From: Morinoia aosen
Lineage: Eukaryota > Arthropoda > Malacostraca > Amphipoda > Talitridae
Assembly (NCBI GenBank): GCA_030386875.1
Contig: CM059557.1
Location: forward strand, 54,390,514-54,454,513
Direction of reading: 5' to 3'
DNA: 64,000 nt
Shown here: in pieces, positions 33,101 through 48,100 of the stretch
Numbering within the stretch: the stretch's first letter is position 1
Layout of the letters: each line of letters begins with the position of its first letter
Notes under the pieces: generated by a model
Database searches by the model: none
Seen by the model: only the letters and a program-made list of their open reading frames with translations
What the model was told of the DNA's origin: nothing
Made by a program: the position numbers and the translations under genes

Positions 33101-36100
33101 GCACTTTTTTTCTCATTTTTTATTTTTCAACTGTGAAAAGAAGTAGTTCGTATCGCTCATATTATATACGAGAAGCATCAACATTAACTCTCTCAGATTT
33201 TTTCTTTTTGCAATGAACCCTTGCCCATTTGAATATCCATCAGTGTCGTGCATGAGAGTTTCATATGATGTGCAAATATCACGGGCGTTAATTTTCTCGC
33301 TCCTTTGGTTACACGAACACCTCGATTCCAGTTTTGTTTACCCTGGAAAAATCTCCCTGCAGTTTTACCTCCAACGAACAGCGACTTATTTTTGCACACG
33401 TTTCAAAGAAATCCATGGTGAAAAAAGGATAGAATTGCGTTCCTGAATTTTCATGAAGCCCATCGTGAGAATCATCCCAACAGAGATTTGTAACAACGAA
33501 CTCTGTTTATTCATCATTTTTGAAACGATGCTGAACGATTCGCTTGTTGGAAAACGAATAAATGTTCTGTTGTACGAAGTACTTTGCGAACAAGTGCGTT
33601 CTGTGATCTTCGTGGTATTTGTGATCATCACTTTGATCAAGTCTGTAGCTTGCAATGAGCGCAAACTATGAACTGTTTTTGCTGCGAAACATGCACAGCG
33701 TATGTTTTCTCATCATTTAGTACAGAGTTTTGCAAATGTTAATGGATCGCTCTTGTTGAACGTTCTCATTCCACACGATTCCACTCTGGACAACTTATTT
33801 TTGAAACTTACATTAAATCGAAAAATATTTGTCTTCGTGGAAAGTGAACTAAATATCTGGTGCTCAGAAGCATTTGCATGTCCCAAAATAAAATACTCTG
33901 TGTGGATTTCCCATTCTCCAAAAAGATTTTTCTTGATAATTTGAAGTGATTCTGTGTAGAATGAAATAATATATTCCCATGAATGCAATAGGGGCAGAAA
34001 CGGTATGTTCATGTAAAGGCGTCGTTCAACTTTTTCAAGAAGAAAAGTAGCAAAGAAATATTCAGGGTATTCGCAAATAAGCTTATAAAACAATCTTAAA
34101 CTTTTGCCATTAGAGCAATGCTCACAAAAAAGTTATATTTCAGACTGTTTTTGACACGCAGCATTAGGCTTTTTCCTCGGTCTGATAAACTTTAGTACCA
34201 GGATTCAGATACAAATTCAGATGAAAATATCTGCTCCTAATCTTTTAAAATTTCTACTTTTTCCTCACAGATGAAATGACATTCAGTTTCGTTCGTTTTA
34301 CATACTTCCACTGCAGAAATAAAGGACAGCTCCTGTCTTTACATGGACGAGTCGAGAGCCAGCGCCTTAAGAATCAAAGGCCCTTCACTGAGCTCTTAAT
34401 TTGTCTGCCGAGCGAGCATGTCGAGGCAATTTTAATTCGCTAAGAATACTTTTAAAAGAGAACATCACTCAGACAACGCACACGAGCCTGGGGATGGTGA
34501 CTGCATTACCATACATTATGCGGCGCATTGCATTAACGGAAGGTGCGGCCAAAACTTCCTTCGTAGAATGCATACGAGCGCGAATGTTCTTACGACTTTT
34601 CTTTTCGACTCAAAATTCTTTGTCGCCTAGGAATGAGTTGCATGTAAATTAGAGCAGTTTAGTGCCGCTCTAATGCTCTTTTGGCTGCCTTTCTTGGATG
34701 CTGCACGCGACTTGCGCGAAGGTTACGATGGGCCAGGATGTAGCTGCAATTCTGGGAACCTAAACACTCCTGACAATGTTTCAAAAACACTTTCAATTTA
34801 GAATCAAGAGGGCTGTGTAAGTGTACGGGGCTCCCTTCTCATGGTCTGCCAGTTTTTGCCGCGAAATAGCCTAGGACTTGAAACGTTAACAACTCGTATT
34901 ATTACATAAATACGTTAGAGATAGTCTAAAACCAACATCGTGACCATACTTGCGCGTAAGAAGTTCAGCTGTGAAGCAGTTGAGATCAAAAAAGTTACCC
35001 TTTCTTTTTACCGAAGATCTTTTTATTAGAAGTAATTTATTCTACAATAACGCACTCCCCTTGAAGTATCAAGTACTACGGCCATTCCAAAAAGACGACG
35101 AAATCAATAAAGCGCAGCTGTTCACTTCGTTACCTCTGAGCTCAGCTCCTGATTTTGTGACCGATTTTTTTTTCGATTACTTGGTCTAGTTTCGTTCGGT
35201 CGAGCTCGGGACAAAGAAACACCCTACCAAGTCTGGATCAAACCATTAATATGAAAGACCCTGACGCTCGAGGAGCCCTTATTGCTGTGTAATTTTGTGC
35301 CTGCTCCCATTAAAGCTTTATTACAACATTAACCCTGACTCGAATGTCAATGAAGCGACTTATTGGGAGACCGGTGAGCCCAGAAACCATGTACGAATCT
35401 TCCAATTGTACAAAGTCCGAGATCAGCGCAGGGGGTTCGTTGGGCCTTATTGTTACGAGGACTTCTGTACGTCAATAGTTTAATTACGAGGAACCGTCAG
35501 CATCACTATCAAAAATTATGCGTAAGATATTCATGGTGTTTAGTATTAGCTCGAAATTATTGAGAGAATAATTTTTTGAGATTTATTTGCATGAGTTCTA
35601 CCCTTAAAACGCTTCTGAAAAATAATTTCTAAAGAGACTTTACAATTAAAAACGATACAACGTAACTATCGGAATAATAAAACATATTTTCCCATACGGC
35701 AATTGGTTAGAGAAATTGAAGGATAAGCTGGAGCAGATCACCAGTATGTTCTTATATAAAGAAGAATACTATAAGATGCGCAGGACACCAAACATAACTG
35801 TTAGGACACACGCGTGATCACATAATTAGGGCCGCGTTGCACAAGTCGTCCAACTTTCAAGGCGCTAGATTCCATGACCGAGGCTGGGTACAAATGTGTA
35901 GCTTGTGAGTCAAAAAGTGCGTTATAGTATTTGCTGGGCCTCCAGTACTGAATAGTGATCCGATTGAAGACCACATTTATAACAGACGAACCTACAGATT
36001 GTTCATCGTTATCAATATCTAGCACTAAAGCAGTTCGCGACGGAGAGATTTCTTTGTGCTCATTTCATTAATTATTAAAAGATTTAGTTTTATGTAGCTT

Positions 36101-36986
36101 TTAATTGGCCAATTGCGAAATATTTTATTTTCCGTAGCTGTGGGAAAAGAGTAGGATTTATTTTCCTAGAGTTTTTAAATGAGGAAAATAGATTTATGAG
36201 TCAAGAAAGTATTTATTTCATTATGAAGTGCAGGGAAAATCTTGATCTAAATTTGCGCTTTGAATTCACACAAAATAGAGCTAAATTGAAGCTCGAGTTG
36301 GACTAACTAGAAACGTTAGTTTTTGTGACTGTAAATCTTGAAGAATAGCTTACGAAAATAAATTGTTTTCATCTAAGAGATGAAGAAGAGCAGAATAGAG
36401 GAATACAGTCTGTGCAGTAATTCAGTAGCTGAAAATTGAGCAAAATATGCTATAAAATTACTCCCCTTTCACATAAAAAAGCTAATTTGGGAGCAATTAA
36501 AAATACCACTCCACATGTTCTACGAATAAATATGCATAGAAAAATATTCATGCGATATAAGCAACTGTAGTAAAAAAAAAAGTTACATAATTTGACGAAA
36601 GTTTCTACGCACACAAGTGACATAACTTCCCTAATGTGGTCCTACCTCATAAATTAACGCAAGCATAGCCAGAAAATCCCTAAATTCTCGTACTGTATTA
36701 CACGCATGCAAAGTGTATGTCAATGAAAATGGAGCTAAATGTAAAATTAGATTTATTCCGCAACTTTGTTGTCGTAGAAATAAGGAACGCAAAGAAATTG
36801 GTAGAAAATACTAGTGAAACTGGTCAAATTTCTGGCAATGGGCAATAACGACTTAATATATATTTTTCTGAGCACGGTTTAATGAAATTTTGATTGAGCA
36901 TTTCTAATTCAAACTGATACAACCAATCTGGGAACTCTCAAACATAGCTCCCTACGTACTTTTAAAGATTACCTTGTTTTTAGAGT
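30130..36986. other. long non-coding stretch; unassigned minus-strand frames at 33.4-34.1 kb
   Basis: Mostly AT-rich. A pyrimidine-rich run lies at 32850-32910. Two minus-strand frames in the same phase, 33713-34093 (126 codons) and 33386-33664 (92 codons), are separated by about 50 bp with in-frame stops; I do not recognise either. Plus-strand frames of 72-80 codons overlap them, so coding is not well supported. A GC-richer patch lies at 34320-34760. Confidence 0.4.
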
Positions 36987-37205
36987 AAAATTTTGAGTAG
37001 AATTGGAGCATCACTGAGCAATTTATGAAATATCCCTCAATAATACACTACTGGGCAGGAAAATTTTGAGTAGAATTGGAGCATAACTGAGAAATGTATA
37101 AAATATCCCTCAATAATACACTACTGGGCAGGAAAATTTTGAGTAGAATTGGAGCATCACTGAGAAATTTATAAAAAATCCCTCAATAATACACTACTGG
37201 GCAGG
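36987..37205. repeat. three tandem copies of a 73-bp unit
   Basis: AAAATTTTGAGTAGAATTGG begins at 36987, 37060 and 37133. Each copy ends with CCCTCAATAATACACTACTG then GGCAGG. The copies differ at only a few positions, so the triplication is recent. Confidence 0.95.
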
Positions 37206-40200
37206 AAACATATTGATATTGTCCGCACATCGCTGATAACGGCAGGACGATGTCATTATCCAGGGCTGCCACGGCGACATTCTTGGTTCGTCTCAATAAC
37301 GAGGGATTTTCCGGCTATTGAGGAGCGAGGCTTATCGTTTTTCGGGCTGTGATATGAAGTCGAACTGTCCTTCGCATCCCGATTTAATTGCCTTCCGATC
37401 GATGAGAAACTCGGACGCTGGCGTTGATTTTAAACTTAGTAAGTCCAATACATTGAGAGCGGCGACGTTAGAGTGAGCTCTAGGTATAAAATAATAATAT
37501 TCTCGCAGTTTAAATTAAATACTTGTGATGCACGTGAACAAAAAATAGTCATTACATTTGAAAACCAGGGAACGATAGCAGTAAATACTGAAATAATATC
37601 TCTAATACACAATAATTTTGAGTTAAGCGTAGTGTGGACAAGTGCGTATGTTGTAACGACACCAAATCCCACCCACATGTATTGCTGACGTGAGCCCTCA
37701 AAAAAACACATATATGAGCACTTTTTCTACAACAGCAATATGCGCTTGTCCGACGAGTTTTCAGTAATTTTGTTTCGGCAAACCAGTGCTGGGCGGTGAG
37801 GTAACGGCGGTCTTTTCGGTGCCGGCGAGCGACGAAATTTGTTAAATTTTCGAGCACGAACCAAACACTCTACCATTTGGATGAGAAACTTATGAGCATA
37901 GCGGCATGCATGCAACTTGAGGGTGATTAAAGTCAGCAATTGAAAGGAATGCACCGTGGTACTGACAGCCTTCTGCGTAGCGAGAGACTCGCAGATAGAA
38001 AACGCATTTTACGCCCAGAAAGCGCATTCTTTGCCTCTATACAAAGAGGGAATTCAGTGCAGCTCAACATTTCTCTATTGGATGATAAAAGGCTACCATC
38101 ATTTGATGAACAAAATCACTGCTTTGTGCCTCTGATCAAAGGATATCGGAGCCCAGTTCACGTTCGTTAGATCATTGCCAGTTCCATTGTAACCCTGGAT
38201 TCATAAGGCGAGAAGCTACGCAGTTGCACTAGGACCGTCGCTATTTTATTACATGAACTTGCCCTCACATCGGCTTACTCTTTCGTACGAGAAATGAGAT
38301 GTGGAGGAGGCCGTAAATACGTGGGAGTTTATCACGTAAAAAAGGGGGTAAACATAGCACGTGCTGTACGATTACGCGATCAGAGAGATGGTGACGCCGC
38401 GTAAATATATTTCTTCCAGAGTAAATATTTCTGACTCCCGTCTTTCAAAAGTCACACATGGTGTTCATGTCTGATGAGTGCTCCAGTATCCATCACTAAG
38501 CACCAGCATAATTTAAGGAAGTAATTGTTCAAACAGCAAAATGTCTGTGCACATTTTAACTTATGCACTCTAGCTATTAAAACAACTGTTCGCTAAGGTA
38601 GAGCTGTATTTTATTAGTAAAAACTGAAATGGAAGGGCTTATGAGAGTAGCTTTCCAATTTTGATTTGTTATTCTAGTGTATATAGAACAACTGAATGGG
38701 TTCGAGTCATTAGTAAAAAATAAACAAATGACCGGAAATTTGCAGTCATGCACCGTTCAGATATCCCGTTTACAGGTACAGTTAGGGGCAGACAGATTGT
38801 GCAAGCAAGCAACAAACTTTTTAAAATTATGCAGAGAGATTCCATGCATGTTCACGATAATGATAAGGGAATATTCATCAGTTGATCTTGATCTCTGCAA
38901 AAAGGTGATCTTAGTTTTACACGCTTTCCGAGATTGGATCATTTGGCCGTCTGGAAGCTGTAAGATCGAATTTACGAGGCATCTGATGAATTTCTTAAAA
39001 ATTGAAACTACACTAGATAATGAATCCAGAAACACAGAGAACCAATTGCTGTGATCAAGAGAAGTTCAAATAGAACACATTTCAAAGGTGGCTGTCAAAC
39101 GAGCCTCACTGCACAGTAGAGACGTGTGCTACTCCAGACTACCCTGCGCAAGACCCTACAAAACTGGCCTTGAACGCAATAACATCAATGCAACGCGTTG
39201 ATTGAAGACATAGAAGATACACTAACAGGGAAAAATCCCTAATTAAATGTCGCACAACGGCCACATATGTAGTGATTTCTCGGAAATCGATTCCAGGATT
39301 GAGCAGTTCAATTAACAGTTGAAAGCAAATGACGAGCGCAAGGACAAACAAAATACTGAGTTTGTCTTCCTCATGATCTCGAAGACTTGAATATCTGAAC
39401 CGTCTCCATGACCTTCAGTGGCCGAGGCAACCGTGCGATTCCTCTGAATTCATAGATTCCTCTGTTCTTTGGATCTGTGGGTGTGCTGAAGATGTTACTA
39501 ACGCGTAACATATCAGTGCATATTGCTTTGCTCTGCTTGAAGTTAATAGAAATGCTGTCGGAAGGCTTACAGTGGAGATATCAGAATTAAAGTAAACGCA
39601 TCTTTCATTCGTAAATGCAGGTATTTATGTAGAATAACGTACAAGCACGCTTAATGACTGAGTTTATGACTGAAATAAATTCAATTGAAATACATGACAC
39701 TGAGCTCGAAGCTACTACTGATTTAAAATATTTATTCTGTTGTTCACTGATAGTTGAGTTGTTCTTCGTCGTACGACAAGGATGTCTCTGTAAAAAATGC
39801 AAAAATGCCATAAATTAGAATGACTTTATACCATTTCTCAGTAAAACGCTTTTTCATCCACGAAGAAGCTTTCATTTTTCTGTTGAAAGAGTCAGTCACA
39901 TATTCCACTTCTTATTAGTCACCAAAGTTCTGCGCTTCGCATCGTCTACGAGATAAAGAGGTCATGGTCCGGAGGCGCAAAGCGGAGTGAACACGGCTCA
40001 TGAAGCATAACCTTCTAAATCTCCTCGCACCTCAGTACGATGTACAAAGCCAGTCGAGTCTTGCTATACTGGGATCGAAAAAAGCTATTGTGCAAATTCG
40101 AATGTGCCTTTTTCGTCCTGTTTCCATGGAAACGTTTAAAACGGATTGCGGAGGTTGTGTTCGTGTTTCATGAGCGCAACTTGCGTTGATAGACTTTTTT

Positions 40201-43200
40201 AGTGATCAATTCTTCTACCTGGCAGTTTAGAGAGCCTCGACTTCCAAGAGCTCACGTAAAGAGATATTTCATTGACCCCAAGTAAAACCTATCGTCGAGA
40301 TTTCCCTTTTCACAATCAAAATAAGTGAATGAGTACACAGAACTGCGTCCTTACTGAATCTTTGGAAGGTGAACCTATGAATGAAGCGAATATAACTATG
40401 CAACTTCCTTCAGCACGCTCTCCAGTGTTCTCCTATGCTCACCATACGATCCAAGGTTTATCTCATTTGGAAACGTTGCAAAAAATGACCACGCGTTTGC
40501 CATTTTTACACTAAGACAAGCGTATTTTTATTCTTAAATTCAGATGCCTGTCGTGATGAAGACTGAGAAAGGACATCAGAAGTACAGGAGGTATACGATG
40601 CTCAGATAAAATCGGGAAATGATTTTTGATTGATGGTTCCCTCGAGGCAGAATGCTGATTCGATATTTCTTACGTCTCGCACTTGCTCAGAAAGGCCACT
40701 ACTTTACATGAGACTCTCATATTTTCGTGCAACAGCAGGTCTTCTGTCACACGCATTGTCGCAGTGCGGTCGATTTGCCTATAAGCGATCCATGCCTTCA
40801 TTAGGGGTCTAAGCGCACACCTCTGTTCGGCACTTCGCAGACGAGAAATCTGCAATTACTCACTAATTTTTAAAAGCTTTTGACGCGTACTCTTCATCAG
40901 CCTAACATCATCTCTTTGAAAGGCTCCTTGTGAGATCACGCCTTACGAAATATGGATCTGGATCTCTTATGGCCGAGCTTCATAAGGATCTATTTAGAGG
41001 CCCTATGATCAGCTTAATGGGATCTGACAACACAAAGAGATTTGAACAACATCTTCCAGCTGTCATTACTTGGCAGCCAAAAATCACAGATCATATTAAC
41101 TTTCAACTATTACCACTACATCATTCTGAAAAATACAATTTAATAATAATTCGAAAGTGAAATAAGTAGTTGTCATTTTTCACACTGTAAACAACGTAAA
41201 TTGGGACCATAACCGACAGCGCTTGCAGTATGAACGCCGAGTCCCGCACAATTGGATGTGAAGCTTCTGTTGTGTGAAAGTACAATTTCTGTAGCCGCAT
41301 CTACCTGTTGGTCACCCTTGGCTTTCCTGACAGTAAAATGCTGACACCAGCTCATAGTTGTTCGAGCAGTGTGGTCAGTGTAGTGGGAGCAATAAGATCT
41401 TAATTAGCTCAACCGAAATAAATTGCTCACAGTTGAATACTTTCAATATCACTAAGAAAGAATACCAAAACACGCAATTCAAATTTGTACATCGTCGAAT
41501 GTAGAAAATATTTCAAGTATTCTGTCTCCCGAACTTGAAAGGTGAGTTCGAATGTGCAAATGCATTGATATAACAATTTAAAACTACAAATCAAAAAGCT
41601 TTTCATTTCATGTAGTTTAAACATGCCAACATTTTTGCTGTAAAGTACCTAATGCCAACTGAAAAATCCATCAAGAAATGACTGATTTTTCCTGGGTGTA
41701 AAGTTTCCCTAAGTAAGTTTTCAGAATAATTTATTTATGAGGTGCTGAGCGTGAAACTCAATTCATGCGGCGCTTAAAAGTTTTAATTACTCGCGTAAAG
41801 TCGTTTACTTCCGATGACATTTTGAAATGCGTGCATGAAAACCTTAGTTCAATGTCCCACCCTGAGACCTCGAAATAAGTTTTGTCCAACAAGAGGAATT
41901 TAGACTCGAGCGCATGCAGGGTCAGGCTTGCCTTGGTTCGGCTGATATTCTCCGTGTCATTTGAGGCATCGAGTGATAGACTCTCAAATTGAAATTTTGA
42001 ATAAAAGTGGAGAAAATAACATTGATAAAAATTACAGCTTTTCCAACAAATGAACTTGCATTTTTGTCTACTTTCATGCCAGCCCTAATTCTTGGAGCCG
42101 AATAATTGGCAGTATAGCAGATTTACTTACGGCTGCTATTTCTCCAGCATCACATGCTATTTAATAAATACTGACCTTTATTGAGGAAACGAATTAACGC
42201 AAAAAATTTTTTGTTTACCAGTATCCTGACGCTTGTGTGCTCATATTCTCCTCCTTCCAAGTACGTGACACTGAATTCTTACACATGCGATACATCGAGG
42301 CACAAAACCGAGCGTGTAGGGGATGTACGTTGCGTGACGGCTGCTGCTGGCAGCACAAGGACGACTGTGGAGAACATCAGAAATTTTCAACTACTCGAGA
42401 AAACTAATCCTAAATTTTGCACCCGATACTCTTCAATTAATGTTTCAATGAGCACGCAACTTTTCCATCAATTCCTTGAACTGGTCGAATCGATATCTTG
42501 TGACCTCGTTCTTTTTTCTTCTAAATTTTAGCTGACAGGTGTTTTCTTTACATTTTGATGCGTTAATTTTTTTTCATCTACAAGTTCTAATTTACTAAGT
42601 TAGGATTAAATTTCCTCCTGTGTAAGTAGATAATACAGTTAAAAGGAAAGTCCTTCATCGATAGAAAGCATCATTATAAGAACGAGAGTTCAAAAAATTT
42701 ATTTTAGAACGATTGTATCATGAGAAGCCATCACAATAATGCAATTCACTCACTGCTAAAAATTTTTAAAAATAAAATAGAAACAGGTTTTAAAGTGACG
42801 TTGCTCTCAATTATTTCCGATTAGATGGGCTACTTCATGTTCCTTAGGCGTTATGTACCTTTAATAATAGAATTACTTGTTGTGTAGCGACAGTTGAAAT
42901 GATAGATTCCAAAGTTACATAATTCAAATAATTCCAATTGCGAGCGATTTGAGAAGTAAAGTAAACTGAAATAGGATAAAATATGAGGCAGCCCGGGTGT
43001 TTTTTCTTAAAATCTAACAAATTTGACTAAGATTTAATAAATCTACTTTTCAAAGCATAGCACATTGTAGATGAGTTCCCTTAGATGACAAAGTTCTGTC
43101 ATAATCATCTACGAATAATTTTTGCTGGCAACCAGAATAACAATTAGCAGCGAAGGGTTAATTTAAGAAGTGTCTGTTCGATCTAGCAAAAGAGTTACTT

Positions 43201-43566
43201 AAGCGTATGGGTATCGAATGCATTTGTCAAACCTCACATAACCTTAGAGCAAGAATCGTCGAGCTTGAAAGAGTTAATCTTAAAGCATGAACTGCTCCTT
43301 ATCCGCCCGTGACATTTAGTGGTTCAGTTACGTACTTTATAGTACAGATTGATACCGTGGAAATTCTTACTATTTTAAAATAATTATTATGACATTTACA
43401 TTTTCGTGTGCATAGGTTTTGAGAGAAGCACGTGGGCTTTTGCAGTGAACATGGCGACGAAACTCTAAAATAATAAGAGGATGCAAATATAGGTATACTC
43501 TTGAAACGTCTACATCATTTTTTCCGACACGTCTGCTTGTAAAGTACTACACTGATACTGCCACTC
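37206..43566. other. long non-coding stretch, no gene recognised
   Basis: The longest frames are 38677-39054 (plus, 125 codons, with an antisense frame of 92 codons across it) and 42181-42531 (plus, 116 codons). Neither shows a domain, signal peptide or splice context I can defend. Confidence 0.45.
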
Positions 43567-43765
43567 GTCCAACACACAAACAACCACTCACATACACACA
43601 TCGCATACACACATACGCATCACACACACATACGCAATACTTTCATACAAACATGCACACAACCATAGGCACATGCAGGAAAACACAACAAACACTCACA
43701 CACATGCAGGTGTGTATACACTGTATTACACATAACACACTCACACACACACACACACACACTCC
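43567..43765. repeat. CA-rich microsatellite region
   Basis: Interrupted (CA)n and CACATA/CATACA runs, ending in a clean ACAC run at about 43740-43762. Confidence 0.92.
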
Positions 43766-44929
43766 CCCAACGCTAATGAAGGCATCTCAGCCAGTGGCCC
43801 GACACGGGTAACCCAATAACAATACACTGATCCCTCAAACCGAGCAACTCATGCATGAACTTCTATGAACTTGCCTCACTTCGCCCCCCATCACCAACTT
43901 GGAGTCCATCCAAGAAGTTTCCTGCGAGAATTTCTGTTGCCGCTCCCACAAAATCTTGGGTTGAACTCCGTGTGGTTATTAAGATAAGTTATTATGAACT
44001 GGTCCAGCATTATTTTGCAGCTGGTCATAGCTGGGTTTCATAACTGTATTAGTTGTGTTTTTCGACTATGGGCCAATGATTTTATTGTACACACACAGAG
44101 AATCGAGAATAAGTAAAGTTGAGCTAGCGCGTATTGCTATGAAACACACTCAGTCGTGAAAAAAATGAAGGGTACGTTTTGACCACGGAAGGTGTTTGAA
44201 GCAAACAGTAAACTTCCGTGCTTGTGTTCAGGGTAAAAAATATGCTTTGAATGAGAGCTTCAGCCCAAACCAAACGGAATTGTTTATGTTAAACTTTCAT
44301 GAGCGTGATTGGGGAAGAGTTAACTGATTGTTGGTCACAGTTGTATTTCGCACTGCCTTATTCTGAAGCTATTCGAGTAGTCAGACTTGTCGAAGGATTG
44401 CAGTCCGTTCGAAAAAAAATTATTTACCATACGTCTTAGTTAAAAGAGAGAGTTACACATACTTAAAGAGTATATTTCACACCAAACAAAAAATCAGGAG
44501 AATTGAGAATAATCTTTCTATTTTGGGCATCAAGGCGTAATTTTCTTCACATGCAGACATATAGTGTTATACGCTAGGATTTAAAAATGTTAAAAAAACA
44601 TAAAAATGTTTTTCCCTTTTATAAATATATTTTTATAAAAGGAAGCTATTTTTCAAGCTTTACGACGGCTGCTCTCAGACTGGATAAAATAACTCCTACA
44701 TTTCATTCATCCAGTTCATGGAAACAGAAACTTCGCTTTCATTAACCCTTCGATTATGTTTTCTCAATTTTAACGCCAAGCATATCTCAAACCCATAAGT
44801 TCCGTAAAATAAAGAAAATTGGTAGCCCTCAAGCAGCTTATGTTAAAACCGTGACAGCATTTACGTACGCAAGACGTTATTTGACCAAAAGTTCCAGCCT
44901 AGTTCCAGCTATTGGTCTCACTATGAGTG
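43766..44929. other. no gene recognised
   Basis: AT-rich sequence with one 62-codon frame of no known type. Confidence 0.5.
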
Positions 44930-45141
44930 GCTCAAGTAACTCAGAAAATACTACTCGTAGGGAAAACTGTTGGCATCAGAGAACGTTTATTGCAATAAGA
45001 AATTCTAAAGTAACAGTCCATTGAAATTTCAGTCCTGCCCAAGTACCTCAGGAAATACTACTCGAAGTGAAAACTGTTGACATCAGGGAACGTTTACTGC
45101 AATAAGAAATTCTAAAGTAATAGTCCTGTGAAATTAATCGA
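44930..45141. repeat. 107-bp tandem duplication
   Basis: GAAAATACTACTCGTAGGGA near 44944 and GGAAATACTACTCGAAGTGA near 45051 open two copies. Both continue through GCAATAAGAAATTCTAAAGT. Copies differ at roughly one base in ten. Confidence 0.9.
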
Positions 45142-48100
45142 GTCTATATAAAAACTATTAAATCAGACATGCGTGAGATAATAATTATTACTGAGTTCAA
45201 GTGATCACTGATTGTTTAAAAAAATAGTTACTCTTCAGTGTAGAAAAGCTATCACCATGATAAACGCTATGGGAGATGATGGGTCAGATACAATACATAG
45301 CGTCCTGAAAAAAATCAGGAAAAAAATAAAAAACAAAGAGAAAGAACCCCTTCAAACAAGTTGATACCAAAATTTAACGCATACAAGCCTCGAAGATAAC
45401 CACCACAGAGCAACTTTCACTCAGCCTTCATTTGCAAGTCCGTCATCTCGTGAAGAAGAAAGTTGCAACACCCGTTGCGAGTTGAGCCAACCATTTGCGA
45501 AATGATGGGAAAACTGAGAGAAATTTTGCGCTTTGTGACGGTCCCTGAGAGAGCCGCTCATAATGCGAGTGGCAAAGATTGGCCCGGAGTTCAATTATCT
45601 AAGTTGGAATTGCTTCGATTGCTAACAAGTTACCCTGATTAGCGAGGTTAATTTACTTAGAGTGCGAGCAATTCGCCTTGTCAAGTGAGGCTAATTAGGA
45701 AATATGGAAGCAATGCGTGACCTGCGCTCGTGTGAGCTGTTCTTCACAGAAAACTTGCGATTGAGTCGTCTGAGAAAATAAAGCCAAGGCCAAAACGCTG
45801 GAAACATTTAGTCGTCGTGTATTTTACGCTTAACATTACTTTGTGAACTAGGAAAGTAGTTGTATTACAGGAGATTGACTGCAGCAGCTCTGTAATCTGA
45901 AGGAAAATAGAAAAAAAAGATTCCCAGGCAACCATCTCCACACTCGAGGATGGGCGACTTTGGCGAAAAATATCAAGGTATGAGTTACGCAACTAAGTGT
46001 TGATTAAACATATGTCTGGTTCTTTTTACAAAATGATGTATACTGACTGTGTAGTACTTTACGTAAAATGAAAATTTTTACTCATTCCGCTCTTCGCATG
46101 TTCGCAAATGAAGCCCATGACCTTACTATGCAAGGAACCAATTATTCAAATGTCGTCGTCAGAAAATTAAATTTTTGAGCGTTGTTGTAGCGGCATAGGC
46201 GCCAGGACAAGTTCATCTAACGACTTGAAGACTTGGCTCGGCTAAGGACAGTTTTTTTGGAATAAATTCTTTAAACTTTAAATGTTTGCGTATAAAATTG
46301 GTTTTCGTCAATAAAACCGTCACGTCGCACATCGAAGTCGACAGAAAACGTTGCACTTCAGGGTGTACCACTAAGAAAATGTAAATTGTTTGAAAATGAA
46401 GCTTGATGTGGACTGTTTGAGTATCCGGCATAAGACAAATTGATTTAAATTCAGGATCGACGTAAAATGTTACAAAACCTATCACCTGGTCTGTCACAGT
46501 TAGAAGATGCTCGTGTTTACCAGAACTGAGAGTCGGAGCCGGGCCAGAGGCTCAAGGGCTTTTCTACTCGTATTTTCCTCGATCACTTAGGCAGCAGTTA
46601 TACCCAATGTGAAATTTAGACCAATTATTTAAATTTGGCCAGTTTTAGCGGTATGCCGAACACAGCAGCGTGTGGAGACCGAGTGTAACTCACACGTCGA
46701 ACGTTTCCAGTTTGAACTGCTGCTGTCTGCAATGGATCGGAAGTGTTCATAGATCTGCACGCAAAAATATAACAAAACCAACTGAAAAAGTATTCTTACA
46801 AAAAAGGTGATGAATGCAGTAGGTGGAACAGTAAGAACTCTGTAGTTTTTGTCGTTTTTCTGCGGTAATATCATTGATTAGTAATGACTTCACAGGACTC
46901 TGACATCCAATACAAACCTTCACCTAAAACAATAGTGGAAAGAAATTACTTCAAAGCTAGAATATTAGAAAAGAAGCAAGACTATTGTATAACTCTTCAT
47001 ATTAATGAAAGAAAAAGTAACGGTTTTCTCGAGATAAATTGTTATCTTCTTGTGAAACCCCAACGATAGAGCTGTACATCTTCCATTCGAATAGCAAAAA
47101 TAACCCCTCTAGACCCTTGAAATCGCTGGAAGTTTCCCAAAGTCTAAATCTGAAACGTTCTCCATTTTACGTGAGCGCTGCAGCTCATCAAAGCTCACGC
47201 TGAAATTTTCACGCATTTCCTCAGTCTCACGTCGAAATTACGCCTTATTATCTCGGCTAAAACTGCTCAGCCCGGCTCGATCTACCCTCAAAACAGATCC
47301 GGGGCCTCTGATAAACTTCAGTCTGCGCTGGGGCTCGCACGCAGGCCTGGATAGAGCAAAAGTGCCTTTCAAAAACCGATGTTTACCCCAGGTAATGGAC
47401 AATGGAGGCCTGCAGGCTGAAAGAACTTCTCTCATCCGGATGCCGGATAATTAACCGGCAAACGCACTCCGGATAACCGCTTCCTGAGTAGCGATAGTGT
47501 AGTCTTTTCTCGAGGGCGATCGTGAGCTAACGCGTTGAATATCATTATGAAATTATACTTAGGGGCGTCTGTGTACATATGAAAGCTGCTACACAGATGC
47601 GACAGTCTGGAGTAGGGAATTAGACAATCAGATAATTATTTTGCTCGCAAGACTGATAAATATTTTTGTTACAACTTTTACAGGTGCATGGTTCACCCAT
47701 GATGTAAACTGTTACGTAGCTCAAACTTTCACTGTACGTCATATTATGCTGACGATAAAGCTTCTCATGGAAGTTGAGGTATGCAATCATTAAGGCAACT
47801 CGGCTGGTAAAGGAGCCAGTTATATAGCTAGCAGTGGTCATACTGAAACGACAGGAGAAAATATTTCAAGTCTGTCCTAGACTCCGTAAATTTCCTATTC
47901 CTAACAAGTTTTTTGAACCCTTAGGTATTTTCCATCAATTGTACTAATGTACAAACAATTAAATCCATAGTTTACTGACACAACCCATTTTCGAATGTCT
48001 AAACTTCATTTGCATTCAGCATAAATAACTATTAAACTTCATGCATTTCAAAGTAATTTCTACTGAAAAGTATTACATTTGCCCCAGCAGCAAAAACGTT

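Noticed and set aside
33386-34093. Two in-phase minus-strand frames as a receptor-like gene
   Set aside because: Some vague resemblance to divergent membrane-receptor sequence, but in-frame stops separate them, overlapping plus-strand frames are as long, and no motif confirms it.
36987-37205. Three evenly spaced repeats as a regulatory array or CRISPR
   Set aside because: The whole 73-bp unit is repeated with no unique spacer.
38677-39054. 125-codon plus-strand frame as a gene
   Set aside because: No recognisable domain or splice context; an antisense frame of 92 codons overlaps it.
43567-43765. Possible CRISPR-like array
   Set aside because: Simple CA-rich microsatellite without fixed repeat and spacer structure; the genome is eukaryotic.
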